From Catalinimonas niigatensis (lineage in GTDB: Bacteria; Bacteroidota; Bacteroidia; Cytophagales; Cyclobacteriaceae), in assembly GCF_030506285.1 (NCBI RefSeq), contig NZ_CP119422.1, forward strand, positions 1,984,001 to 2,048,000: a DNA stretch of 64,000 nucleotides, written 5' to 3'. Both the position numbers and the translations under genes were made by a program. Below, one piece after another: positions 18,616 through 27,097 of this stretch (its first letter is position 1; each line of letters starts with the position of its first letter). The notes under the pieces are model-generated. The model did no database searches. It had not been told where the DNA came from and saw only the letters and a list, made by a program, of their open reading frames with translations.

Positions 18616-19827
18616 TTATATTTTTTCTGTGATCAGAAGTATATTTTTATTATCCTGAGCGGTAGTTGCAAAGATATAAGTATCCCCTCCTTCTTTGATT
18701 CCGGTTTTTTTGCGGATCTGCTGTACCGAATCAGGAAAGTTACGGGTAGTAATATTGGCTTTACCGGAAGGAATAAGTGCTTTTAAAGATTTTTTATGGT
18801 ATTTGCTTACTTCTTTTATTCTAAAAATTCTTCCCGGAAAATGGGATTGCAGTTCATTGGAAGTATACAGATGGCTATTCGGATGTAGCTTGTGCATCTG
18901 AAAAGCTTCTGCAATAGCTTTAAATGCTCCGGCTTTTAGGATGGTTGCATTGGGTTCATACAGATAGCTCAGTGGTTCAGCATAAGTTACTTCTGCCCTT
19001 TCTTCCTGGCTTCTGCTGAAAACAAAGTTTTGAACACTATCATGCAAAAAATGAATCGTTTCCATCTGAGTTTCTCCTTCCATTTCCCGATCCAGGAGGT
19101 AAAGTACTTCTTTGCAGTCCTGATTGACAGCAATCACAACTACTTTTTCTACGTGAGAAAGCTCCTCCAGGGCAGCATGTATATCCAGCAGCGGAGCCGT
19201 CTTGATCAGCACTTTTTTGCCTTTATCCAGTAATACATCTCGCAGCGCAACCACATTAGGCGTACAATCTTCCAGACGAAAAACTTTTCTTTTCTGTTCA
19301 TCCCGACGGGCCGGGTCCAGATAGAGGCATTCTGCTTTTGAAGAGAGCTTTTCTAAAAATTCCTCAGCTGTGCTATGATGAGTTTTGATCTGAGATTGAC
19401 CCAGTGTCTGAAAATTATGTGCAGCCAAAGCCACCAGTGCTTCCTGTTGCTCCACATAGTCTGTGTACTGAAATGACTGGCTTAAATAATAAGTATCTAT
19501 GCCCATTCCTCCGCTAAGATCTACCAGATGTTTTCCCCGCATCAGACTGGCTTTGTAGCGGGCAGTGATTTCGGAAGAAGCCTGTTCTACAGAGAGCGTA
19601 GGGGGGAAAATCACACCTGCCTGCTGATACCAGTCCGGAAATTTGTGTTTTGCCTTCTGCCGCGCCTGAATTTGTGCTGCCACTGCTTTGATAGGAATGT
19701 CAGGATACTGATGTCCCTGCAGCACCAATTGTACCACATCATCCTGTTCATGGGCGTGAATAAAAGCCTGGACTTCTGGTCTGAGTAAATTTGAGGTAGA
19801 CAAGGTGATAAAAAGTAAAAACGTCAC
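18616..19827 (-). CDS. Class I SAM-dependent methyltransferase with THUMP-like domain
   Basis: 403 residues from GTG 19827. No ATG is available near the start, and a TTG at 19803 is an alternative that would remove the hydrophobic first residues. It has an N-terminal helical part, then a Rossmann methyltransferase: motif I VDLSGGMGIDTYYLS, motif IV ECLYLDPARRDEQ (a DPxR form), then a C-terminal THUMP-like region ending in a conserved ITTRNFP motif. Proteins of this architecture are common in Bacteroidota and are thought to modify RNA, but the target is not known. The gene follows asd by 87 bp, and an inverted repeat in the gap covers its GTG. Confidence 0.8.
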   Translation of the reverse strand: MTFLLFITLSTSNLLRPEVQAFIHAHEQDDVVQLVLQGHQYPDIPIKAVAAQIQARQKAKHKFPDWYQQAGVIFPPTLSVEQASSEITARYKASLMRGKHLVDLSGGMGIDTYYLSQSFQYTDYVEQQEALVALAAHNFQTLGQSQIKTHHSTAEEFLEKLSSKAECLYLDPARRDEQKRKVFRLEDCTPNVVALRDVLLDKGKKVLIKTAPLLDIHAALEELSHVEKVVVIAVNQDCKEVLYLLDREMEGETQMETIHFLHDSVQNFVFSRSQEERAEVTYAEPLSYLYEPNATILKAGAFKAIAEAFQMHKLHPNSHLYTSNELQSHFPGRIFRIKEVSKYHKKSLKALIPSGKANITTRNFPDSVQQIRKKTGIKEGGDTYIFATTAQDNKNILLITEKI

Positions 19828-19882
19828 TGATGAACTTTTGAAGAAAACTCAGTAAGCTTTCTCTTAGGCCATCAATGACGTT
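19809..19882 (-). terminator. Candidate terminator/attenuator after asd
   Basis: A 13-bp inverted repeat (arms 19870-19882 and 19820-19832). On the minus-strand RNA it pairs fully if one G-U is allowed. The loop is long (37 nt), and a T-rich tract (GTTTTTACTTTTT) follows. The second arm contains the GTG taken as start of the downstream methyltransferase, so it could end asd transcription or hide that start. Confidence 0.4.
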
Positions 19883-19914
19883 CATTCGTTATGATTGGTT
19901 ATCGGTTATTCCGA

Positions 19915-20910
19915 CTAGGCATGTACCAGCTTGCGCTCAACCAGATACTCAGCGATCTGCACTGCATTGGTCGCAGCCCCTTTGCGGAGGTTATCCGCTA
20001 CTATCCACATGTTCAGCGTCTTGGACTGGGTTTCATCTCTTCTCAGACGGCCTACAAACACTTCATCTTTGTTGTGAGAATTGATCGGCATAGGATAGAC
20101 ATTGTTCTTCACATCATCCTGCACAATGACCCCGGGCGTTTCTGACAGCAGTTGTCTTACTTCCTGTAGATCAAATTCATTTTCAAACTCTACATTCACG
20201 GCTTCTGAATGGCCTCCCATGGTAGGGATACGCACTGCGGTAGCAGTGACACGGATGCTGTCGTCGCCAAAGATTTTCTTGGTTTCATTCACCATTTTCA
20301 TCTCCTCCTTGGTGTATCCATTGTCAAAGAATACATCAATATGAGGAAGCACATTCATGTCTATGCGGTGAGGATATACTTTGGGCCCTTCTTTGCCTTC
20401 ACGTTCATTCATCATCTGATCCACCGCTGCTTTACCTGTACCAGTCACTGACTGATAAGTAGAGACTACGACACGCTTCACTTTGTATTTTTTGTGCAAA
20501 GGAGCCAGCGCCAGCACCATTTGGATGGTAGAGCAATTGGGGTTGGCAATCACTTTGTCATCATCTTCCAGCACGTGCGCATTGATCTCCGGTACTACCA
20601 GTTTGTTGTCAGGATTCATACGCCAGGCAGAAGAATTGTCTACAACTATAGTACCCACAGCAGCAAATTTGGGTGCATATTCCAGGGAAGTAGATCCTCC
20701 GGCAGAAAAAATAGCAATGTCAGGTTTGGCAGCAATCGCTTCTTCCATACCAATTACCTTGTAAGTCTTGCCTTTAAAGGTCATTTCTTTACCTGCTGAC
20801 CTTGATGAAGCTACTAATAGCAACTCATCCAAAGGAAAATTTCTTTCTGCTAATACTTTGAGGATTTCGCCACCTACTAAACCGGTAGCGCCTACGACCG
20901 CTAATTTCAT
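19915..20910 (-). CDS. asd: Aspartate-semialdehyde dehydrogenase
   Basis: 331 residues, as usual for the family. It reduces aspartyl-4-phosphate to aspartate semialdehyde with NADPH, leading to lysine/diaminopimelate, threonine and methionine. The nucleotide-binding motif is VGATGLVGGEIL (6-17). The nucleophile is Cys126 in NPNCSTIQMVLALAPLH. The active-site His lies in RIPTMGGHSEAVNVE. All parts are intact. Start at ATG 20910 gives MKLAVVGATG directly. It is divergent from the endonuclease III-like gene (66-bp gap) and upstream of the methyltransferase gene, but other genes of the pathway are not adjacent. Confidence 0.96.
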   Translation of the reverse strand: MKLAVVGATGLVGGEILKVLAERNFPLDELLLVASSRSAGKEMTFKGKTYKVIGMEEAIAAKPDIAIFSAGGSTSLEYAPKFAAVGTIVVDNSSAWRMNPDNKLVVPEINAHVLEDDDKVIANPNCSTIQMVLALAPLHKKYKVKRVVVSTYQSVTGTGKAAVDQMMNEREGKEGPKVYPHRIDMNVLPHIDVFFDNGYTKEEMKMVNETKKIFGDDSIRVTATAVRIPTMGGHSEAVNVEFENEFDLQEVRQLLSETPGVIVQDDVKNNVYPMPINSHNKDEVFVGRLRRDETQSKTLNMWIVADNLRKGAATNAVQIAEYLVERKLVHA

Positions 20911-20976
20911 TTCTGTTGCGTGATTAAGTTTTAAAGATCATTTTTTACACTTCCTTATCAATCAATGGATTAACAA

Positions 20977-21759
20977 TTGAATCGGTTCGGCAAAAATAGG
21001 AATCTAAGTACTGATTTCAAACCAATTGCGCCAATCAAAGTTGTAAATGATGTGCTCAGCGAACTAGAAAAAATGGAGAAGGCTCTGAAGAGGATGGAAG
21101 AGCAATTTGGCCGGCAAACCCGCTTTTCCGGAAAGAACCCTCTGGACCAGCTGATTTCTACAGTACTTTCACAACGAACCACCTACATCAACGAGAAAAA
21201 GGCCTTTGAAAGGATGTGGCATACCTTCGGTAGTTGGGAAAATATCATGCTTGCTCCTTTGACAGAACTTACTGAAACCATCAGCACATCCAACTACCCG
21301 GAAGTGAAAGCCCCACGCATTCAACTCATCTTACAGCAAATCAAAGCGGAAAGAGGAAATTTTGACCTGGATTTCCTGGATGACCTTCCTGTCAATGAAG
21401 CCATGGCTTGGCTAATGGCATTGCCGAGAGTGGGTTTTAAGACCTCTACTTTTGTGCTGCTGTTTACCTTCCGCAAGCCTGTGCTGCCGGTGGATACGCA
21501 TGTACATCGGGTATCTCAACGCCTGGGCATCATCAGTAGCAAAACCAACGAAGCCAAAGCGCATAGCGTACTGCTGGCGATGCTGCCTGCCGACGCAGCA
21601 GAACTGCTTAATTTCCATAAATTATTTTTTAAACACGGACAGCAGATCTGTACCTGGAGTTATCCCAAATGCAAACAGTGCTACCTGACGGATATTTGTG
21701 ATTATTATCAGAAAAGTGACTCCCGAAATAAGAACTCTGCACAAGAGAAAAGCGGATAA
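20977..21759 (+). CDS. Endonuclease III-like DNA glycosylase
   Basis: 260 residues if begun at TTG 20977. ATG 21073 (MEKALKRMEEQF) is an equally likely start and would give about 228 residues, closer to E. coli Nth (211). The HhH-GPD fold is clear: LISTVLSQRT near the N-terminus, the helix-hairpin-helix LPRVGFKTSTFVLL with the catalytic Lys, and the catalytic Asp in LPVDTHVHRVSQRLG. A [4Fe-4S] cluster loop C-x6-C-x2-C-x5-C is complete at the C-terminus. Members remove oxidised pyrimidines in base-excision repair. The hairpin reads PRVGFK rather than PGVGRK, so it belongs to a divergent branch, and exact specificity is uncertain. Confidence 0.9.
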   Translation: MNRFGKNRNLSTDFKPIAPIKVVNDVLSELEKMEKALKRMEEQFGRQTRFSGKNPLDQLISTVLSQRTTYINEKKAFERMWHTFGSWENIMLAPLTELTETISTSNYPEVKAPRIQLILQQIKAERGNFDLDFLDDLPVNEAMAWLMALPRVGFKTSTFVLLFTFRKPVLPVDTHVHRVSQRLGIISSKTNEAKAHSVLLAMLPADAAELLNFHKLFFKHGQQICTWSYPKCKQCYLTDICDYYQKSDSRNKNSAQEKSG

Positions 21760-21776
21760 GGTTTAGAGCAGTAAAC

Positions 21777-22331
21777 CTATTTTCCCAAAATATCTTCTGC
21801 CGAAATCTCTTGTTTCATCAAGGAGAGCGTATCTCTCTTTTGATATATTTTTTGTTGATAACCCTTTCCTTCTGCCTGCCAATGTACTTCTATCTCTTCT
21901 TTTTCCAGATTAACTATCCATACCTGGCTCACACCGGCTTGTACATATAGAGGCAACTTTACTTTCTGGTCATACTTCAGGGTACTATCGGATACTTCAA
22001 TGATTAAAAGGACATCCTCTGCTGAAGGCGGGCGTTGGGCATAAAAATCATCTTCATGTTTGAGTAGTACCAGATCGGGTTCCGGCTCAGACTCATGATT
22101 GATCCTGACAGGATTCTGTACACTCACAATAGCTTTTCCTCTGAACAAGGCGGTAAAAAGCATATTAAGACGATTGACACATGCTGCATGTCTGGTACCA
22201 ATGGGGCTCATGGTTATAATTTCTCCATGAATCAATTCCACTCTGTCATTTTCTGTAAGAATGCCGGATTCTCCCATACGGTGGTATTCTTCTACGCTAA
22301 ACCGGCGTTTGGCTACTTCTACTTCCATCAT
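21777..22331 (-). CDS. Uma2-family (DUF820) PD-(D/E)XK nuclease-fold protein
   Basis: 184 residues. It has the typical Uma2 pattern: FSVEEYHRMGESGILTENDR, then VELIHGEIITMSPIGTRH, and the nuclease-like core EPEPDLVLLK ... DVLLIIEVSDSTLKYDQKVK (PD ... ExS ... K). Proteins of this family are very common in Cyanobacteria and some Bacteroidota. No enzymatic role is firmly established, and they are not a known restriction system by themselves. A second, different Uma2 gene lies 131 bp upstream on the same strand. It converges with the endonuclease III-like gene (17-bp gap). ATG-ATG starts at 22331 and 22328. Confidence 0.88.
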   Translation of the reverse strand: MMEVEVAKRRFSVEEYHRMGESGILTENDRVELIHGEIITMSPIGTRHAACVNRLNMLFTALFRGKAIVSVQNPVRINHESEPEPDLVLLKHEDDFYAQRPPSAEDVLLIIEVSDSTLKYDQKVKLPLYVQAGVSQVWIVNLEKEEIEVHWQAEGKGYQQKIYQKRDTLSLMKQEISAEDILGK

Positions 22332-22462
22332 TTAATGTTTAGTCTACTTACTAAATCAAATATTCAATACAATACTTCATCAGGCACTATAGAGTAGTCC
22401 TGCATAAAATACCTTCCTGCCAAATTACTGTCAAAGTGCTCGTATATTTCGTGCCTAGGCTG

Positions 22463-22960
22463 TTACTTCATCGTTACCTTGTCGTAGATATATATTCTTC
22501 TCTCATAAGGATCAATCAGCCAGCCAAAAGAGGCACCATTATGGATAAACTCTTCCATTTTTATCTGTAAATCCTGCAAGTTGTCGTTTTTGGACCTGAG
22601 TTCAATCACAAAGTCAGGGCAGATAGGCGCAAACCTTTCCTGTTGCTCTTCAGTCAGTGTTTCCCATTTCTCCTTCAACACAAAAGACACATCCGGTGAG
22701 CGAGTGGCACCGTTGGGTAGTGTAAATCCGGCAGAAGAGTCAAAAAGATAACCTCTTTGATGTGTTTGATTCCAAATGCCCAGGCTTACATTGAGATTAA
22801 AGTTACGATTACCTGATTTGCTCCCTGTAGGTGACATGACTACAATTTTACCGGTTGAATCTCTTTCTATGCGCAAATGATCATTGTCCTGACAGAAATG
22901 AAAAAATTCCTCTTCTGACAGGCGGCCAAAAGCGTCCACATTGATCTCAAACTTTTCCAT
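22463..22960 (-). CDS. Uma2-family (DUF820) protein, second subtype
   Basis: 165 residues. It has the core TRSPDVSFVLKEKWE ... CPDFVIELRSKNDNLQDLQI with a Lys-Met-Glu helix (KMEEFI) and GWLIDPYERRIYIY, which is the plant/bacterial-type Uma2 pattern with PD, ExR and K positions. It differs from the neighbour at 21777-22331 in every part outside the core, so the two are not a recent duplication. Start ATG 22960. The two genes may be co-transcribed but the 131-bp gap is long. Function unknown. Confidence 0.88.
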   Translation of the reverse strand: MEKFEINVDAFGRLSEEEFFHFCQDNDHLRIERDSTGKIVVMSPTGSKSGNRNFNLNVSLGIWNQTHQRGYLFDSSAGFTLPNGATRSPDVSFVLKEKWETLTEEQQERFAPICPDFVIELRSKNDNLQDLQIKMEEFIHNGASFGWLIDPYERRIYIYDKVTMK

Positions 22961-23132
22961 TATCTTTCTATCAATTCAAACGAATGAAAACCATTGACTG
23001 AGTACTTGTTCTTAATTCTCCTGCTGTTTCCTTTTTGTAGCCTTTAATATAAATATAAGTATAATTTGTAACTCACCGGCGGCCTTCGCTAAATTGCAGG
23101 TATATTTTTACTCGCTTTTTAATCTAATCACT

Positions 23133-24656
23133 ATGAACAAAAAAGTAATTCTGATGATCCTTGACGGATGGGGTATCGCCGAAAACCCTGAAGTCTCTGC
23201 CATAGACAAAGCAAATACCCCTTTTGTGGATTCTTTATATACAAAATATGCCCATAGTAAATTGCTTACTTCAGGCAAAGCCGTGGGTCTTCCTGAGGGG
23301 CAGATGGGCAACTCCGAAGTAGGCCATATGAACCTGGGAGCCGGGCGCGTGGTCTACCAGATGCTGGAAAGGATCAACCAGTCCATAGAAGATGGTGATT
23401 TCTTTAAGAATGAAACCCTGAAGAAGGCTTTTCAGTATGCCCTGGATAATGACAAACAAGTACATTTCCTGGGTCTGACATCCGTAGGTGGAGTGCACTC
23501 GCAAATAACTCACCTCAAGGCGCTGATGAAAGCTGCCAGTGATGCCGGGCTGGAAAAAGTGTTTATCCATGCCTTTACCGATGGACGCGACACCGACCCT
23601 AAATCAGGGAAAGGGAATATTGAAGAGATCCAGAACTATACCAAGGAAACCACCGGTAAGCTGGCTACCGTCACCGGACGCTACTATGCCATGGACCGCG
23701 ACAAGCGTTGGGAACGGACCAAATTAGCCTACGACGCTATGGTACGAGGCATAGGGACGCTGGTAGAAGATCCGATACAGGCAATTCAGGCTTCTTATAA
23801 TGAAGATGTGAGTGATGAATTCATCAAACCTATCGTTTGCATTGAAAACGGCCAGCCGGTTGCCACCATTCAAGAAGGTGACGTAGTGCTTAGCTTTAAC
23901 TTCCGTACCGACCGTGCCCGGCAAATTACCCTGGCACTTACCCAAGAGGATTTCCCGGAGCGGGACATGCATAAACTGAACCTCCACTACATCACCATGA
24001 CAGAATACGATGAAACCTTCAAAGGAGTGGATCTCCTTTTTGACAGCAAACCTATCAGTCAAGTGATAGGAGAAGTGCTGGCTGCCCATGGAAAGAAACA
24101 AATCCGTATTGCCGAGACGGAGAAATACCCTCACGTTACTTTTTTCTTTAACTGCGGACGAGAAGAAGAATTTGCAGGTGAAGAACGCATCATGTGCCCC
24201 TCACCCAAGGTAGCTACCTACGATCTGCAACCCGAAATGAGCGCAGGAGATATCCGGGATAAAATCATCCCTAAACTCAAGGAAGGCAAGGTAGACTTTG
24301 TATGCCTCAACTTCGCCAACCCTGACATGGTGGGGCATACCGGAGTATTTGAGGCCGCAGTAAAAGCCTGCGAAACCGTAGATCAATGTGCCAAAGCCGT
24401 ATTGGGTGTAGCGAAAGAAAACGGCTACTCAGCCCTTGTGATCGCAGATCACGGCAATGCCGACTGTATGATCAACCCTGACGGTACGCCCCATACCCAG
24501 CATACTACCGTGCCGGTGCCCTGCATTTTGTTTGATGAAGAATATAAAGGCAAACTGAAAGATGGTAAACTAGGTGATATCTCCCCTACCATTCTGGAAC
24601 TGATGGGTATCCCAAAACCCCAAGAAATGACCGGAGTGTCTTTGCTGGAGCATTAG
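23133..24656 (+). CDS. gpmI: 2,3-bisphosphoglycerate-independent phosphoglycerate mutase
   Basis: 507 residues from ATG 23133 (MNKKVILMILDGWGIAENPE), which matches the family N-terminus. An in-frame TTG 39 bp upstream is less likely. The enzyme interconverts 3- and 2-phosphoglycerate in glycolysis with two Mn ions. The metal ligand Asp11 in LDGWG, the Ser61 nucleophile in MGNSEVGHMNLGAG, HAFTDGRDTDPKS, NFRTDRARQ, NFANPDMVGHTG and VIADHGNADCM are all present. It stands alone, upstream of the serine-synthesis fusion gene, which uses the same pool of 3-phosphoglycerate. Confidence 0.97.
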   Translation: MNKKVILMILDGWGIAENPEVSAIDKANTPFVDSLYTKYAHSKLLTSGKAVGLPEGQMGNSEVGHMNLGAGRVVYQMLERINQSIEDGDFFKNETLKKAFQYALDNDKQVHFLGLTSVGGVHSQITHLKALMKAASDAGLEKVFIHAFTDGRDTDPKSGKGNIEEIQNYTKETTGKLATVTGRYYAMDRDKRWERTKLAYDAMVRGIGTLVEDPIQAIQASYNEDVSDEFIKPIVCIENGQPVATIQEGDVVLSFNFRTDRARQITLALTQEDFPERDMHKLNLHYITMTEYDETFKGVDLLFDSKPISQVIGEVLAAHGKKQIRIAETEKYPHVTFFFNCGREEEFAGEERIMCPSPKVATYDLQPEMSAGDIRDKIIPKLKEGKVDFVCLNFANPDMVGHTGVFEAAVKACETVDQCAKAVLGVAKENGYSALVIADHGNADCMINPDGTPHTQHTTVPVPCILFDEEYKGKLKDGKLGDISPTILELMGIPKPQEMTGVSLLEH

Positions 24657-24898
24657 TATAAGAATAAGCATGATCGGCATCCACCGTCGGTCATGCTACC
24701 ATTTCCCCTCACTCCTTACCTGAGCAATTAAAGAGGAAGGTATTGAAGTGTAAATAAACTTCAGCGCCCCTCTTTAGAGGCTTCGGCATTGCTTTTTTAA
24801 GGGATTAGGCACTATACTAAAGGGAAGGGCATGCGTTGAAAAAGGAGTTCTGAAGTGATCTGTGACCAATCAGCATCGGATTTTAGCCTGATTCTCAT

Positions 24899-24934
24899 AA
24901 AAAAGCCTGTCCGGAAGTATGGTTTAGACAGGCT
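24899..24934 (-). terminator. Orphan minus-strand terminator-like hairpin
   Basis: 8-bp stem AGCCTGTC / GACAGGCT (24904-24911 and 24927-24934) followed on the minus strand by a run of six T (A run 24899-24904). No minus-strand gene lies between it and 25193, so it may end a small RNA or an antisense transcript. Confidence 0.5.
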
Positions 24935-25078
24935 CTGTAATACATAATAAGACAATGTACGAAGGCATTGGCTTTCCTCCAAAACCATCACATGGCCCAT
25001 AGGTAAGATTCGCAAGAAAACTTGAGCTTTATTCTTTCAGGCATAAGTTTGATTCCTATACAATTCCGCAAAGCGCTG

Positions 25079-25109
25079 CTTTATTTTACCATTCGTTTAT
25101 GTAACTTTG
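25079..25109 (+). promoter_or_regulatory. Candidate Bacteroidota promoter of the serB-serA fusion gene
   Basis: TAACTTTG at 25102-25109 is an exact match to the TAnnTTTG -7 element. A TTTAT sequence at 25079-25083 lies about 19 bp upstream as a weak -33 element. The start of transcription would give a leader of roughly 75 nt before ATG 25193. Confidence 0.5.
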
Positions 25110-25192
25110 CCATCCTTTAGAAGGTATAGCGCTTCCACATTGATGGGAAAGCTGAGATGAAGAAGCATAACAGACTCGCTAATTGAATTTGC

Positions 25193-27085
25193 ATGAAGCT
25201 TGAAAAGTTTTTTATTTTTGATTTTGACAGTACTTTCACCAAAGTAGAAGCTTTGGACATACTCTGTGAAATCTCGTTAGAAGGAAATGAAGAGAAAGAC
25301 AACATCCTACAGCAGGTAAAGGATATTACCAATACCTGCATGGAAGGCAATATGTCGTTCCGTGAATCGCTGGAAGGCAGACTATCTCTGTTAAAGGCTC
25401 ATAAAAAGCACCTTATTCCTTTGATCGCTTATCTTAAAGATAATGTTTCGGTCTCGTTTAAACGGAACAAAGACTTCTTTCGCACCTATTCTGACAATAT
25501 CTTTATCCTTTCCAATGGGTTCAAAGAATTCATCGTTCCTATTGTCAAAGAATACGGCATCCAGGAAGCACATGTATTTGCCAATGAGTTCATCTTTGAT
25601 GAAGAAGATAACATTGCCGGTTATGATCAGGCCAATCTTTTGTCTGGTGATGACGGCAAGTCGCAAGTTATCAGGAGCCTTGCCCTCCAGGGAGATGTTT
25701 ATGTAATTGGTGACGGATACAATGATTATAAAATCAAAGCTGCCGGCCTGGCTAATAAGTTTTATGCCTTTACAGAAAACATCCAGAGGGAGAGCATCCT
25801 TCAAATGGCCGACCATATTACCCCCTCATTAGACGAATTCTTATATTTAAACAAAATGAACACTGCAATCTCTTACCCTAAGAATAGAATTAATGTTCTC
25901 CTGCTTGAGAACATTCATCCAAATGCCGAAAAAAAACTGCGTGAAGAAGGCTATAATGTAGAAATACATGCTGCTGCCATGGACGAAGAGGAACTGGCAG
26001 AACGTATTAAGAATGTATCTATCTTAGGTATCCGCTCTAAAACTCATGTAACGGCCAAAGTGTTGGAAAACGCCAATCGCCTGATTGCATTAGGTGCTTT
26101 CTGTATCGGCACCAACCAGATTGATCTGGAAGCCTGTCAAAAGAAAGGGGTAGCAGTATTCAATGCACCCTACAGCAATACCCGTTCTGTAGTAGAAATG
26201 GCCATCGCTGAAATCATCTTCCTGATGCGAGGCTTTCATGACAAAAGCATAGGCATGCATGAAGGCAAATGGATAAAATCTGCTTCTAATAGTAATGAAG
26301 TTCGTGGTAAAAAGCTGGGAATTATTGGTTATGGCAATATTGGCGCACAGTTATCTGTACTGGCAGAAAACCTGGGAATGGATGTATATTACTACGATTT
26401 TATTGAGAAACTTGCTTTAGGTAACGCTACCAAATGCAGTAGCATGGAAGAACTCTTGCATCTGGCCGATGTGGTAACAATTCATGTAGACGGTCGTCCA
26501 CAAAACAAGAATGTCATTGATGCGGAGGCTTTCAGCCATATGAAAGATGGTGTAGTTTTCCTAAATTTAAGCCGTGGCCCGGTAGTAGATATCAAAGCTT
26601 TGAGAGATAATATCCAAAATGGGAAAGTAAGAGGTGCCGGTATTGATGTATTTCCAAAAGAGCCCAAAAGCAATGATGAAGAGTTTGTTTCTGAACTCCG
26701 AGGCCTTCCTAATGTCATCCTTACTCCTCATATTGGAGGAAGTACACTAGAAGCTCAGGAAAATATTGCGGACTTCGTTCCTAATAAAATTATTGAGTAT
26801 GTCAATACGGGCAGTACCACCAACAGTGTAAACTTTCCCAATGTACAATTGCCTCTGTTGCACAATGCTCATCGCCTGATGCACATTCATATGAATGTGC
26901 CGGGTGTACTGGCCAAGATCAGTAAAATACTAGCAGAACACAATATCAACGTAGTAGGTCAATATTTAAAAACCAACGAAACGATTGGTTATGTAATCAT
27001 TGACATTGACAAAGCTTATGATGATACTGTCATTCAGGCACTTAAAAGCATTGACAACACCATCAGGTTCAGAGTACTTTATTAA
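25193..27085 (+). CDS. serA: Fused phosphoserine phosphatase-like HAD / D-3-phosphoglycerate dehydrogenase
   Basis: 630 residues. The N-terminal 215 residues are an HAD-IB phosphatase with DFDSTFTKVEALD (nucleophile Asp10, acid/base Asp12), ILSNGF and VIGDGYNDYKIKAAGLA, as in SerB. The rest is phosphoglycerate dehydrogenase: NAD-binding GKKLGIIGYGNIGAQLS (near 380), VDGRPQ with the catalytic Arg, NLSRGPVVD, LTPHIGGSTLEAQ with the catalytic His, and a C-terminal ACT domain (about 560-630) that usually senses serine. One chain could thus catalyse the first and third steps of serine synthesis. The middle enzyme, SerC, is encoded at 62644-63723. A sugar transferase gene follows by 12 bp. Confidence 0.92.
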   Translation: MKLEKFFIFDFDSTFTKVEALDILCEISLEGNEEKDNILQQVKDITNTCMEGNMSFRESLEGRLSLLKAHKKHLIPLIAYLKDNVSVSFKRNKDFFRTYSDNIFILSNGFKEFIVPIVKEYGIQEAHVFANEFIFDEEDNIAGYDQANLLSGDDGKSQVIRSLALQGDVYVIGDGYNDYKIKAAGLANKFYAFTENIQRESILQMADHITPSLDEFLYLNKMNTAISYPKNRINVLLLENIHPNAEKKLREEGYNVEIHAAAMDEEELAERIKNVSILGIRSKTHVTAKVLENANRLIALGAFCIGTNQIDLEACQKKGVAVFNAPYSNTRSVVEMAIAEIIFLMRGFHDKSIGMHEGKWIKSASNSNEVRGKKLGIIGYGNIGAQLSVLAENLGMDVYYYDFIEKLALGNATKCSSMEELLHLADVVTIHVDGRPQNKNVIDAEAFSHMKDGVVFLNLSRGPVVDIKALRDNIQNGKVRGAGIDVFPKEPKSNDEEFVSELRGLPNVILTPHIGGSTLEAQENIADFVPNKIIEYVNTGSTTNSVNFPNVQLPLLHNAHRLMHIHMNVPGVLAKISKILAEHNINVVGQYLKTNETIGYVIIDIDKAYDDTVIQALKSIDNTIRFRVLY

Positions 27086-27097
27086 TTTTAATGTCAT

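Larger units (their letters stand above)
24657..25192. other. Intergenic region between gpmI and the serA fusion gene
   Basis: 536 bp without a supported gene. It holds a 7-bp-stem hairpin just after gpmI (24667-24697, no T tract), a minus-strand terminator-like hairpin (24899-24934) with no obvious gene upstream of it, and the candidate promoter of the serA fusion gene (25079-25109). Confidence 0.6.

Noticed and set aside
24812-25015. A minus-strand 67-codon frame between gpmI and serA.
   Set aside because: It spans the terminator-like hairpin and its product resembles no protein; the hairpin is better explained as an RNA end.
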